64,000 nucleotides of DNA from Dactylosporangium roseum (GTDB lineage Bacteria > Actinomycetota > Actinomycetes > Mycobacteriales > Micromonosporaceae): NCBI RefSeq assembly GCF_025264685.1, contig NZ_CP073721.1, forward strand, positions 6,031,501-6,095,500, in the 5' to 3' direction. The translations under genes were made by a program, and so were the position numbers. Under the pieces are notes generated by a model. It worked only from the letters and a program-made list of their open reading frames with translations, was not told the origin of the DNA and did no database searches. Shown here in pieces: positions 57,094-64,000 of this stretch. Numbering within the stretch: position 1 is the first letter of the stretch; each line of letters opens with the position of its first letter.

Positions 57094-57711
57094 GTGCCGC
57101 GCGTTTCCGAAGCCCACCTCGCCGCCCGCCGTGAACAGATCATCGAGGCGGCGACGCGCTGCTTCGTGCGCAACGGATTCCATCAGACCTCGATGCAGGA
57201 TGTCATCAAGGAGGCCGGGCTCTCCGTCGGCGCCTTCTACCGATATTTCAGCAGCAAGGCCGAGCTGATCAAGGCACTCGCCGGGGAGAAGATCGGCACC
57301 ATCCTCGGCACGGTCGACCACCTGATGCGCCAGGAGCCCATGCCGCCGCTGGACGAGGTGCTCGACGAGGTCCTGCGGCAGATCGACGAGAACCTCATCG
57401 ACGACGGGCCCGTACGCATCGCGGTCCAGGTGTGGGGCGAGGCGGTGCACGATCCCGAGTTCGGCGAGCTGGTGGGGGGCATCTACTCGCGGTTGCGGGA
57501 CAGCGCGACCGCCCTGGCGGCGCGCGCCCAGGCCGACGGCCAGCTCCCCCGCGACGCGGATCCGTCGGCGATCGGCGCGACGATCTTCGGGCTGCTCCAG
57601 GGGTACATCCTGCAAAAGGTGCTGCTCGGGCGCATCGATCGCGCCATGTACCTCGGCGGCGTCCGCGCCCTGCTGGGGGCCGGTGCGCGGCAGACCGGCC
57701 CCCGTCATTGA
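57094..57711 (+). CDS. TetR-family transcriptional regulator
   Basis: The 205-residue protein has the TetR N-terminal helix-turn-helix (RREQIIEAATRCFVRNGFHQ, TSMQDVIKEAGLSVGAFYRY). A helical ligand-binding domain follows. It most likely represses itself through the palindrome at 57066-57081; other targets may include the small membrane gene that follows. The ligand is unknown. The GTG at 57094 is chosen from the promoter position; an in-frame TTG/GTG upstream would lie inside the operator. Confidence 0.9.
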   Translation: MPRVSEAHLAARREQIIEAATRCFVRNGFHQTSMQDVIKEAGLSVGAFYRYFSSKAELIKALAGEKIGTILGTVDHLMRQEPMPPLDEVLDEVLRQIDENLIDDGPVRIAVQVWGEAVHDPEFGELVGGIYSRLRDSATALAARAQADGQLPRDADPSAIGATIFGLLQGYILQKVLLGRIDRAMYLGGVRALLGAGARQTGPRH

Positions 57712-57776
57712 GTCAGGACTGGACGATGCTCACGTCGACAGGCGCCAACCTACCGATTGGCTCATACCATGGGCGC

Positions 57777-58031
57777 GTGCAGAAGGCTCTCGGCTGGGTC
57801 GGCTTCGCCGCGCACCTGGCAACCGTCGTGTGGTACGCCGCGTCCGGGCTGCTCGCCCCGGGCTGGGCGGTTGTCCTGCTGCTGGTGATCTGGGCGGGAA
57901 TGACGGTGTTCGCGCTGCGACTCGTGCGCGGTGTACGGCCGCTGTGGACGCTCATGGTCCCGGTCCTCGACGCCGCGATCTGGTTCGGTGTGCTCTCGTT
58001 CGGCGAGGCGGTGCTCGGCTGGACGGGCTGA
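57777..58031 (+). CDS. Small three-helix membrane protein
   Basis: The 84-residue product has three hydrophobic helices (HLATVVWYAASGLLAP, VVLLLVIWAGMTVFAL, MVPVLDAAIWFGVLSF). TACCAT (57765-57770) is a good -10 hexamer six bases before the GTG, so this mRNA also appears leaderless. Function unknown; it follows the TetR gene by 65 bases. Confidence 0.72.
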   Translation: MQKALGWVGFAAHLATVVWYAASGLLAPGWAVVLLLVIWAGMTVFALRLVRGVRPLWTLMVPVLDAAIWFGVLSFGEAVLGWTG

Positions 58032-58161
58032 TGAACCCGCGGTGACATGTGGACCACGCGGGTGGGAACGCGGGTCCGGGCCGATCGCTCCCGCATCGAC
58101 GGCCCGTTATGGTGCGTGGCGGCGCCCCACGAGACGCCCCGACCTTCACGGAAGGCACACC

Positions 58162-59949
58162 ATGACCAACCCCTCCGGCACCACCCGGCGACGGGTTCTC
58201 ACCGTCGCCGCGGCAGCGGCCGCAGCACCGCTCGTGGCCCCGGCCGCGGCGTCGGCCGCCGAGACACACCGCCCCGGGACGCCGAAGACGTGGGACCTGA
58301 CGCTGCTCGGCACGTCCGACACCCACGGCAACGTCTACAACTGGGACTATTACAAGGACACCGAGTACGACGACAGCGCCCACAACGACGTCGGCCTCGC
58401 CAAGGTCGCGACGCTGGTCAACCGGATCCGCGCGGATCGGTGCGGCAAGGCCACGCTGGTCCTCGACGCGGGCGACACGATCCAGGGCACGCCGCTGGCG
58501 ACGTACTACGCCAAGCAGGAGCCGATCACCACCACGGGCGAGAAGCACCCGATGGCGCGGGCGATGAACGTCATCGAGTACGACGCGGTGACGCTCGGCA
58601 ACCACGAGTTCAACTACGGGCTGCCGCTGCTCGGTCTCTGGATCCGCCAGCTCGGCTTCCCGGCCCTCGCGGCCAACGCCGTCAACGTCAAGACCGGGCG
58701 GCCGGCCTTCGCGCCGTACGTCATCAAGAAGGTCGACCTCGGCAACGGCGCCCCGACGCTCCGGGTCGGCATCCTCGGCCTCACCAACCCCGGCGTGGCC
58801 ATCTGGGACAAGGCCAACGTCGAGGGCAAGCTGCGCTTCGACGACATGGTCGGGACAGCGGCGAAGTACGTGCCGGAGATGCGCCGCCGGGGCGCCGACA
58901 TCGTGCTGATCTCCGCGCACGGCGGCGACAACGGCAAGTCCAGCTACGGCCCGGAACTGCCGAACGAGAACCCGTCGGCGCTGATCGCCGAAAAGGTGCC
59001 CGGCATCGACGCGATCCTCTTCGGCCACGCGCACAACGACGTGCCGCAGCGCTTCGTGACCAACACCGAGACCGGCGCGCAGGTGCTGCTGTCGGAGCCG
59101 TCGAAGTGGGGCCAGCGGCTGACCCGCATGGACTTCACGCTGTCCCGCGACCGGGGCCGCTGGACGATCACGGCGAAGCAGGCCACCACGCTGAACACCA
59201 ACACGGTCGAGGCCGACCCGCAGGTGGTGGCGGCGGTACGGGCGCAGCACAACAAGACGGTGGCGTACGTCAACCAGGTGGTCGCCACGTCGACGGAGAC
59301 GCTGTCGGCGGCCGAGTCGCGGTACAAGGACACGCCGATCCTGGACTACATCAACAAGGTCCAGACCGACACCGTGGCCGCGGCCGTCGGCACGGCGCTG
59401 CCGATCCTCTCGATCGCCGCGCCGTTCTCCCGCACCGCGGTGTTCCCGGCCGGCCAGGTCAAGATCAAGGACGTCGCCGGGCTGTACATCTACGACAACA
59501 CCCTGGAAGCGGTGGTGCTCACCGGCGCCGAGGTGCGCGCATACCTGGAGTACTCGGCGAAGTACTTCGTGACGCTCGCCCCGGACGCCCCGGTCGACCC
59601 GGCGAAGATCAACGACTCGTCCGTGCCGGACTACAACTACGACACCATCTCGGGCGTCGAGTACGACATCGACATCAGCCGCCCGATCGGCCAGCGCATC
59701 ACGCGCCTGGTCCACCCCGGCACCGGCACCCCGGTGTCCGACACCGAGCAGTTCGTGGTCGCGGTGAACAACTACCGCCGCTCGGGCGGCGGCAACTTCC
59801 CCGGCATCGTGAAGCCCCAGGTCTACAACGCCCAGCAGGAGATCCGGCAGCTCCTGATCGACTGGGCCCAGGCCAAGGGCCAGATCAACCCGGCCGACTT
59901 CTACGTCCCCAACTGGAAGCTCGTCCGCGAGACCGTCCCCGTCTTCTGA
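58162..59949 (+). CDS. Secreted 5'-nucleotidase/2',3'-cyclic phosphodiesterase family metallophosphoesterase
   Basis: The 595-residue protein has a twin-arginine signal peptide (TRRRVLTVAAAAAAA, cleavage near ASAAE). The calcineurin-like domain has metal-ligand motifs GTSDTHGNVYN, DAGDTIQ, LGNHEFNYG, SAHGG and FGHAHND. A C-terminal 5'-nucleotidase domain carries the substrate-binding NNYRRSGGGNFPG. It should dephosphorylate extracellular nucleotides to salvage phosphate and nucleosides. The ATG at 58162 gives the Tat start MTNPSGTTRRR. Confidence 0.92.
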   Translation: MTNPSGTTRRRVLTVAAAAAAAPLVAPAAASAAETHRPGTPKTWDLTLLGTSDTHGNVYNWDYYKDTEYDDSAHNDVGLAKVATLVNRIRADRCGKATLVLDAGDTIQGTPLATYYAKQEPITTTGEKHPMARAMNVIEYDAVTLGNHEFNYGLPLLGLWIRQLGFPALAANAVNVKTGRPAFAPYVIKKVDLGNGAPTLRVGILGLTNPGVAIWDKANVEGKLRFDDMVGTAAKYVPEMRRRGADIVLISAHGGDNGKSSYGPELPNENPSALIAEKVPGIDAILFGHAHNDVPQRFVTNTETGAQVLLSEPSKWGQRLTRMDFTLSRDRGRWTITAKQATTLNTNTVEADPQVVAAVRAQHNKTVAYVNQVVATSTETLSAAESRYKDTPILDYINKVQTDTVAAAVGTALPILSIAAPFSRTAVFPAGQVKIKDVAGLYIYDNTLEAVVLTGAEVRAYLEYSAKYFVTLAPDAPVDPAKINDSSVPDYNYDTISGVEYDIDISRPIGQRITRLVHPGTGTPVSDTEQFVVAVNNYRRSGGGNFPGIVKPQVYNAQQEIRQLLIDWAQAKGQINPADFYVPNWKLVRETVPVF

Positions 59950-59962
59950 CCCCGCCCCTTCA

Positions 59963-60043
59963 CGCGTTGATCTTGCAGTTGTGGTTGCGACAAACCCGGA
60001 CACTTCGGGAGTGTCGAGGCACCACAACTGCAAGATCAACGCG
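59963..60043. repeat. Palindromic element A, copy 4
   Basis: Arms begin CGCGTTGATC (59963) and end GATCAACGCG (60043). The left arm has one change (GTGGTTGC for GTGGTGCC). It lies between two tandem + strand genes, 14 bases after the nucleotidase stop. Confidence 0.92.
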
Positions 60044-60092
60044 ATGGGGGCTTGACGGGCGGGATGATCAGCCGCGACATAGGGTGAACGTC

Positions 60093-61229
60093 ATGCAAGA
60101 GAGGACATCGGGGCGCACGGGTGCCCGCGGCAACGCGGCCGTCGGCGCACAGCCGATGGAGAGCGTCGGCGACACGATCGGCGTGGAGGAGGAGTTCCAC
60201 GTCGTCAACGCCGAGAGCGGCGAGCTCGAAGCCGCCGCGCGGCGGGTGCTGCGCGGCGCCGACGCCGAGCCGGAGCTGCACCGGTCGATGGTCGAGACCG
60301 CGACCGCCGTGCAGACCGACCTGTCGGCGCTGCGGGCCGACATCGTCGAGAAGCGCCGTTCCCTGACCGAGGCGTGCGACCGGCTGGGGCTGGCGCCCGT
60401 CGCGGCGGGGACCGTGCCGGGCTCGGGCAGCGGGCCGAGCCGCGTCTACCCGGACGAGCGCTACGAGCGGATGGCGCAGGAGTATCGGCAGCTCGTCGAC
60501 GAGCAGCAGGTCGCCGCGTGCCAGGTCCAGGTCGGCGTGCCCGACCGGGACCAGGCGGTGCGCCTCACGCGGCGGATCCGGGAATGGCTGCCGGTGCTGC
60601 TGGCGCTGAGCGTCAGTTCGCCGTACTTCGCCGGCCAGGACACCGGCTACGCCTCGTACCGCACGGTCGTCACCAGTCGCTGGCCGACCGTCGGCCCGCC
60701 GCCCGACCTGGCGTCGGCCGCCGAATACGAGAAGGTCGTCGAAACGCTGGTCGAGAGCGGCGTGATCAGCGATGCCGGCATGGTGTACTTCGACGCTCGG
60801 CCGTCGGCCCGCTACCCCACCGTCGAGGTCCGCGTCGCCGACTCGTGCCCGCGGATCGACGACGTGGTGCTGCTCGCCGCCCTGTCCCGGGCGCTGGTCA
60901 CGGTGGCGGCCGAGGAGGACGACGCCGGACGTCCGCTGCCCGAGGCACCGCAGGTGCTGCTGCGCGCGGCGACCTGGCGGGCGGCTCGCTCCGGCCTGAG
61001 CGGCCACCTCGTCGACCCGTCGACCCGCACCGCCGTGCCCGCCGGGGTGCGTATCGACGCGTTCCTCAACCACGTGCGGCCGGCCCTGGAGGCCCGCGGC
61101 GAGTGGGAGACGGCCGTCGACCTGCTCGCCGACCTGCGTGGTCGTGGCACGTCGGCGACCCGGCAGCGCCGGGCGCCGTCCCACCGGGAGGCCGTCCTGG
61201 CGCTCGTGGCGGAAACCCGGCAACCTTAG
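60093..61229 (+). CDS. Carboxylate-amine ligase, YbdK-type glutamate-cysteine ligase family
   Basis: The 378-residue protein belongs to the GCS2 family: GVEEEFHVV (metal/substrate Glu cluster), RYERMAQEYRQLVDEQQVAA and ACQVQVGVPDRDQA, with a glutamine-synthetase-like fold. YbdK-type members have weak glutamate-cysteine ligase activity; since actinomycetes use mycothiol instead of glutathione, the true substrate is uncertain (ergothioneine EgtA is a related option). The ATG at 60093 is preferred; a GTG three codons earlier is possible. Confidence 0.85.
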   Translation: MQERTSGRTGARGNAAVGAQPMESVGDTIGVEEEFHVVNAESGELEAAARRVLRGADAEPELHRSMVETATAVQTDLSALRADIVEKRRSLTEACDRLGLAPVAAGTVPGSGSGPSRVYPDERYERMAQEYRQLVDEQQVAACQVQVGVPDRDQAVRLTRRIREWLPVLLALSVSSPYFAGQDTGYASYRTVVTSRWPTVGPPPDLASAAEYEKVVETLVESGVISDAGMVYFDARPSARYPTVEVRVADSCPRIDDVVLLAALSRALVTVAAEEDDAGRPLPEAPQVLLRAATWRAARSGLSGHLVDPSTRTAVPAGVRIDAFLNHVRPALEARGEWETAVDLLADLRGRGTSATRQRRAPSHREAVLALVAETRQP

Positions 61230-61232
61230 GCC

Positions 61233-61412
61233 ATGGCGACGCCCAAGGGCCTTCTGGTCGACTACGGCGGTGTGCTCACCACCGACGTGTTCGTGTCGTT
61301 CGACGCCTTCCGCGCGCGGGAGGGGCTGAAGCCGGCCCGGGCGCTGGGCATGACCACGCTCCACCGTCAGGACACCCGGACCACGATCGGCACGCTGCGA
61401 ACGCGGCTGTAG
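61233..61412 (+). pseudogene. Internally deleted HAD-family hydrolase relic
   Basis: The 59-residue ORF starts like HAD-IA hydrolases (GLLVDYGGVLTTDVF...; the nucleophile Asp10 is present). After residue ~33 it jumps to ARALGMTTLHRQDTRTTIG, which resembles the extreme C-terminus of the same family (normally ~200 residues). About 140 central residues, including motifs II and III, are missing without loss of frame. It starts three bases after the ligase stop, so it is probably transcribed. Confidence 0.65.
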
Positions 61413-61430
61413 CGAAGCGGAGGTGGCGGC

Positions 61431-62351
61431 GTGAAGAGACGGACGCTGCTTGTCGGCGCGCTGTCGACAGCCCTGCTCAGTGCGTGTGAGCCGGACGGGG
61501 CTGAGGCCTCCGGGACGTTGCGGATCGCGACCGGCAGCTCCGGCGCGGTCTACTACAAGTACGGCACGGCGATCGCGAACCTCACCACGACGTACCTGCC
61601 GGAGGTCCACGCCTCCGTCCTGCAGACCGCCGCGTCCGAGGAGAACGTCCACTTCGTCATCACCGGCCAGGCCGAGCTCGGCTTCACGCAGTCCGACGTC
61701 GCCGGCGCCGGCGACAAGACCAGCCCCGGCCAGCTCGCCGCGCTCGCCCGCGTGTACGACGACTACATCCACGTCGTCGTGGCCGCCGGCGGTCCGGTGA
61801 AGTCCGTCGCCGAGTTGCGCGACCGCCCGGTGTCCGTCGGCGCGCCCGGATCCGGCACCGCCGTCACCGCCGACCGGATCCTCGGCGTCGCCGGCGTGCC
61901 GGTGGACCGGCGGCAGCTAGGCCTGGACGACTCGGCGGCGGCGCTGAAACGGGGCCAGATCGACGCGTTCTTCTTCTCCGGCGGCCTGCCGGTGACCTCG
62001 ATCGGCGACCTGGCCCGGGAGTTCCCGATCCGGCTGCTGGACCTGCAGCAGACGGTGCTGGAGATGCGCGAGGTCCACGGCCGGTACTACGCGGAGCGGG
62101 TGGTGCCGGCGTCGACGTACCCGGGGATCAGCGCCACGGTCGCCATCGGCATCGCCAACTATCTCGTCGTGCGGGTGTCGATGCCCGAGCCGCTCGCGTT
62201 CGGCCTGACCCGGCTACTGTTCGAGGGGCGTGACGAGCTGGCGAAGGCGCACCAGGCGGCGGCCCGGCTCAACGTCCGCTCCGCGATCAGCACCCCGCCG
62301 CTGGTCCTGCATCCGGGCGCCGTCCGCTACTACCGCGACCAGAAGGCCTGA
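61431..62351 (+). CDS. TAXI-family TRAP-type substrate-binding lipoprotein
   Basis: The 306-residue lipoprotein has lipobox LLSAC (Cys19). It shows the TAXI-family body (LRIATGSSGAVYYKYGTAIA, TGQAELGFTQSDVA, PVSVGAPGSGTAVTADRIL). TAXI proteins bind C4-type acids or amino acids outside the cell. No TRAP permease gene is next to it; instead it faces a two-component kinase whose stop is two bases away, suggesting a sensing role or a transporter encoded elsewhere. GGAGG precedes the GTG at 61431. Confidence 0.87.
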   Translation: MKRRTLLVGALSTALLSACEPDGAEASGTLRIATGSSGAVYYKYGTAIANLTTTYLPEVHASVLQTAASEENVHFVITGQAELGFTQSDVAGAGDKTSPGQLAALARVYDDYIHVVVAAGGPVKSVAELRDRPVSVGAPGSGTAVTADRILGVAGVPVDRRQLGLDDSAAALKRGQIDAFFFSGGLPVTSIGDLAREFPIRLLDLQQTVLEMREVHGRYYAERVVPASTYPGISATVAIGIANYLVVRVSMPEPLAFGLTRLLFEGRDELAKAHQAAARLNVRSAISTPPLVLHPGAVRYYRDQKA

Positions 62352-62353
62352 GC

Positions 62354-63733
62354 CTAGGGCGGGCCGGGGAACCAGAGTCGTGCGTGCAGGCCGGTCGGGT
62401 CGTTCGGCAACAGGTCGAGCCGGCCGCCCGACGCGTCGACGAGGACGGCGACGATCGGCAGGCCGAGGCCGCTGCCGTCGACGTTCTGCGCGTCGGGTGC
62501 CCGCCAGAACCGTACCGTCGCCAGCTCCCGCTGCTGCTCGGTCAGGCCGGGCCCGTTGTCCATGACGTGCACGGCCACGCCGCCGCCGTCGGCGGTGGGG
62601 CGGACGGTGACGGTCGCACCCGGCCCGGAGAACTTGACGGCGTTGTCGATGAGGGCGTCGAGGGCCTGGTCGAGCGCCGTCGTCACGGCACGCACGCGCA
62701 GCGGGCGCGGCGGCCGGACGTACCGCAGGGTGATCTGTCGTTTCGTGGCGACGGGCTGCCAGGCGACGACACGGGCCCAGGCCACCTCCCCCGCGTCGAT
62801 GTCCGCCAGCTCGAAGCGGCCCCGCTCGGCGCGGGCGAGCGCGAGCAGGCTGTCGAGGACCTCGCCGAGCCGCTCGGCCTCTTCGAGGGCGAGCTTGTGC
62901 CCCTCGACGGCGTCCGGGTCGGTGAGGTCGGCGCCGAGGTCCTCGACGCGCAGCCGCAGCGCGGTGAGCGGGTTGCGCAACTGGTGGCTGGCGTTGGAGA
63001 CGAACGCGCGCTGACGCTCGAGGGAGTCGGCGACGGTCGCCGCCATCTCGTTGAACGCGGTGCCGAGGCGGCGCAGTTCCGGCGGGCCGTCGGCGGCCGG
63101 CACCCGGGCGGCGTAGTCGCCGGCGCCCAGCTCGTGCGCGGCGGCGTCGAGCTCGGCGACGGGCCGCAGGGTCCAGCGGGCCAGCGAATAGGCGGCGACG
63201 ATCCCGGCGAACAGCACGACCAGCCCGCCGCCGGCGAGCACGCTCCAGGCGGTCCCGACGGCGTTGGCCCGGTGCCGGGTCGGCGAGATCGTCACGACCG
63301 CGCCGATGACCTCGCCGCCGCGGCCGACCGGCGCGGCGACCACGAACGGCTCCGTCCGCCACGGCCAGACGGTGCCGTCGTCGCTGCCCTCCCGCCCCTC
63401 CAGGGCGCGGTGGACCTGCCGCTGCACGTCGGCACCGGCGAGGAGCTTCAGGTCGGCCCGGGAGCTGACGACCTGGTGCGCGTCCTGGTCGACGACGACG
63501 GCGGCGATGCCGTACAGCTCGTCGTAGCGGATCAGCTCGTCGGTCATCTCCTTGGTGTCGTTCGCGCGCAGCGCCGGTTCGGCGAGCGTGGCGAAGCGGG
63601 TGGCGTCGGCGAGCCGGTCCGCGACGAGCCGTTGGGTGTCCCGGGCGGCCAGGGTCATCGCCAGCGGTACCTCGAGTGCCGCCAGCACCAGCAGTAGCAG
63701 CACGAGATACGTCCCGACGAGCCGGACCCTCAC
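62354..63733 (-). CDS. Two-component sensor histidine kinase
   Basis: The 459-residue kinase has two membrane helices (~7-30 and ~163-186) around a ~130-residue extracellular sensor, then HAMP. HisKA has phospho-acceptor H250 (SNASHQLRNPLTAL), and the HATPase has N-box ALIDNAVKFSG, DNGPGL and GSGLGLPIV. The GTG at 63733 overlaps the regulator stop. It converges on the TAXI lipoprotein gene, a likely signal-binding partner. Confidence 0.92.
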   Translation of the reverse strand: MRVRLVGTYLVLLLLVLAALEVPLAMTLAARDTQRLVADRLADATRFATLAEPALRANDTKEMTDELIRYDELYGIAAVVVDQDAHQVVSSRADLKLLAGADVQRQVHRALEGREGSDDGTVWPWRTEPFVVAAPVGRGGEVIGAVVTISPTRHRANAVGTAWSVLAGGGLVVLFAGIVAAYSLARWTLRPVAELDAAAHELGAGDYAARVPAADGPPELRRLGTAFNEMAATVADSLERQRAFVSNASHQLRNPLTALRLRVEDLGADLTDPDAVEGHKLALEEAERLGEVLDSLLALARAERGRFELADIDAGEVAWARVVAWQPVATKRQITLRYVRPPRPLRVRAVTTALDQALDALIDNAVKFSGPGATVTVRPTADGGGVAVHVMDNGPGLTEQQRELATVRFWRAPDAQNVDGSGLGLPIVAVLVDASGGRLDLLPNDPTGLHARLWFPGPP

Positions 63734-64000
63734 GGTGCCAGCCGATAGCCGACGCCACGGACGGTCTGGACGAGCCCGGGCACGTCGAGCTTGGCGCGCA
63801 GCGAGCCGACGTGGACGTCGAGCGTGTGCCGCCCGACAAAGCTCGTCTGCCAGACGGCGAGGATCAGCCGGTCGTACGAGACGACGACGTTGGGCGTGCG
63901 GGCCAGCACGGCGAGGATCTCGAACTCCTTGCGGGTCAGGGCGGCCTCGCGGCCGTTGATCCGCACCCGGCGGGCCGCCACGTCGATGCTGACCGGACCG
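63730..64000 (-). CDS. Response regulator C-terminal domain (OmpR family; cut by window end)
   Basis: The 90 visible codons encode the winged-helix DNA-binding domain of an OmpR-type regulator: ALTRKEFEILAVLARTPN, then VGSLRAKL and VRGVGYRLAP at the end. The receiver domain lies beyond the right edge. It is coupled to the kinase gene through a GTGA overlap. Confidence 0.9.
   Translation of the reverse strand, partial: GPVSIDVAARRVRINGREAALTRKEFEILAVLARTPNVVVSYDRLILAVWQTSFVGRHTLDVHVGSLRAKLDVPGLVQTVRGVGYRLAP

Noticed and set aside
58047..60092. Very long plus-strand frame reading through the nucleotidase gene into the ligase
   Set aside because: The upstream part is an out-of-frame shadow of the nucleotidase; only the segment from 60093 shows a real protein family.

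Overview
The window is a stretch of high-GC actinobacterial chromosome, most likely from a filamentous actinomycete of the Micromonosporaceae type. The evidence is strong G/C third-position bias, many GTG/TTG starts, GTGA/ATGA stop-start overlaps, and gene order I recall from Mycobacterium and Streptomyces: thrS-HIT-pgsA-patA-pimA...pdxS, and coaE-uvrB-rpsA-polA-liv-ANTAR regulator. It is mostly core genome with accessory insertions. Family assignments are by eye from sequence motifs; no searches were run.

Layout. 1-10 kb: phosphatidylinositol mannoside synthesis (pgsA, patA, pimA) with thrS, an Ap4A-phosphorylase-like HIT protein, a divergent EF-G paralogue and the 5' part of pdxS. 10-17.6 kb: a VIT/VWA protein, a MerR-like regulator with a tandem palindromic site, a two-component system, a LolA-like secreted protein and a MHYT membrane protein. 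17.6-22 kb: small genes, a 17-bp tandem repeat beside a gene relic, a CocE-like hydrolase, a repeat-rich gap and a lytic transglycosylase. 22-26 kb: typA, a class I terpene synthase and a TerC transporter.

26.4-33.1 kb is the most unusual region. A two-gene DUF6745 operon carries a candidate DNA-damage promoter and converges on a five-gene, translationally coupled STM4011-STM4015-type cluster: two radical SAM enzymes, a sulfatase-fold hydrolase, an ATP-grasp-like protein and a leucine-rich-repeat-like protein. I know of no established function for this cluster.

33-50.5 kb: an ABM monooxygenase, secreted/membrane hypotheticals, coaE, uvrB, rpsA, a methyltransferase, polA, a complete branched-chain amino-acid ABC transporter (substrate-binding lipoprotein on +, livHMGF on -), an ANTAR response regulator and a tRNA with anticodon CAA but no long variable arm. 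50.5-64 kb: a spermidine-synthase-like protein, lipoproteins, an EAL-DICT protein, a septum-formation-family membrane protein, a TetR regulator, a secreted 5'-nucleotidase, a YbdK-type glutamate-cysteine ligase, a HAD relic, and a TAXI binding lipoprotein facing a two-component system cut by the window end.

Non-coding structure is rich: four copies of a ~78-bp palindromic element (A) and three of a second hairpin-bearing element (B), all intergenic; several perfect hairpins between operons; and three promoters resembling the PafBC-dependent RecA-NDp motif, upstream of uvrB, polA and the DUF6745 operon. Two tiny ORFs look like genes that lost their middles in frame.
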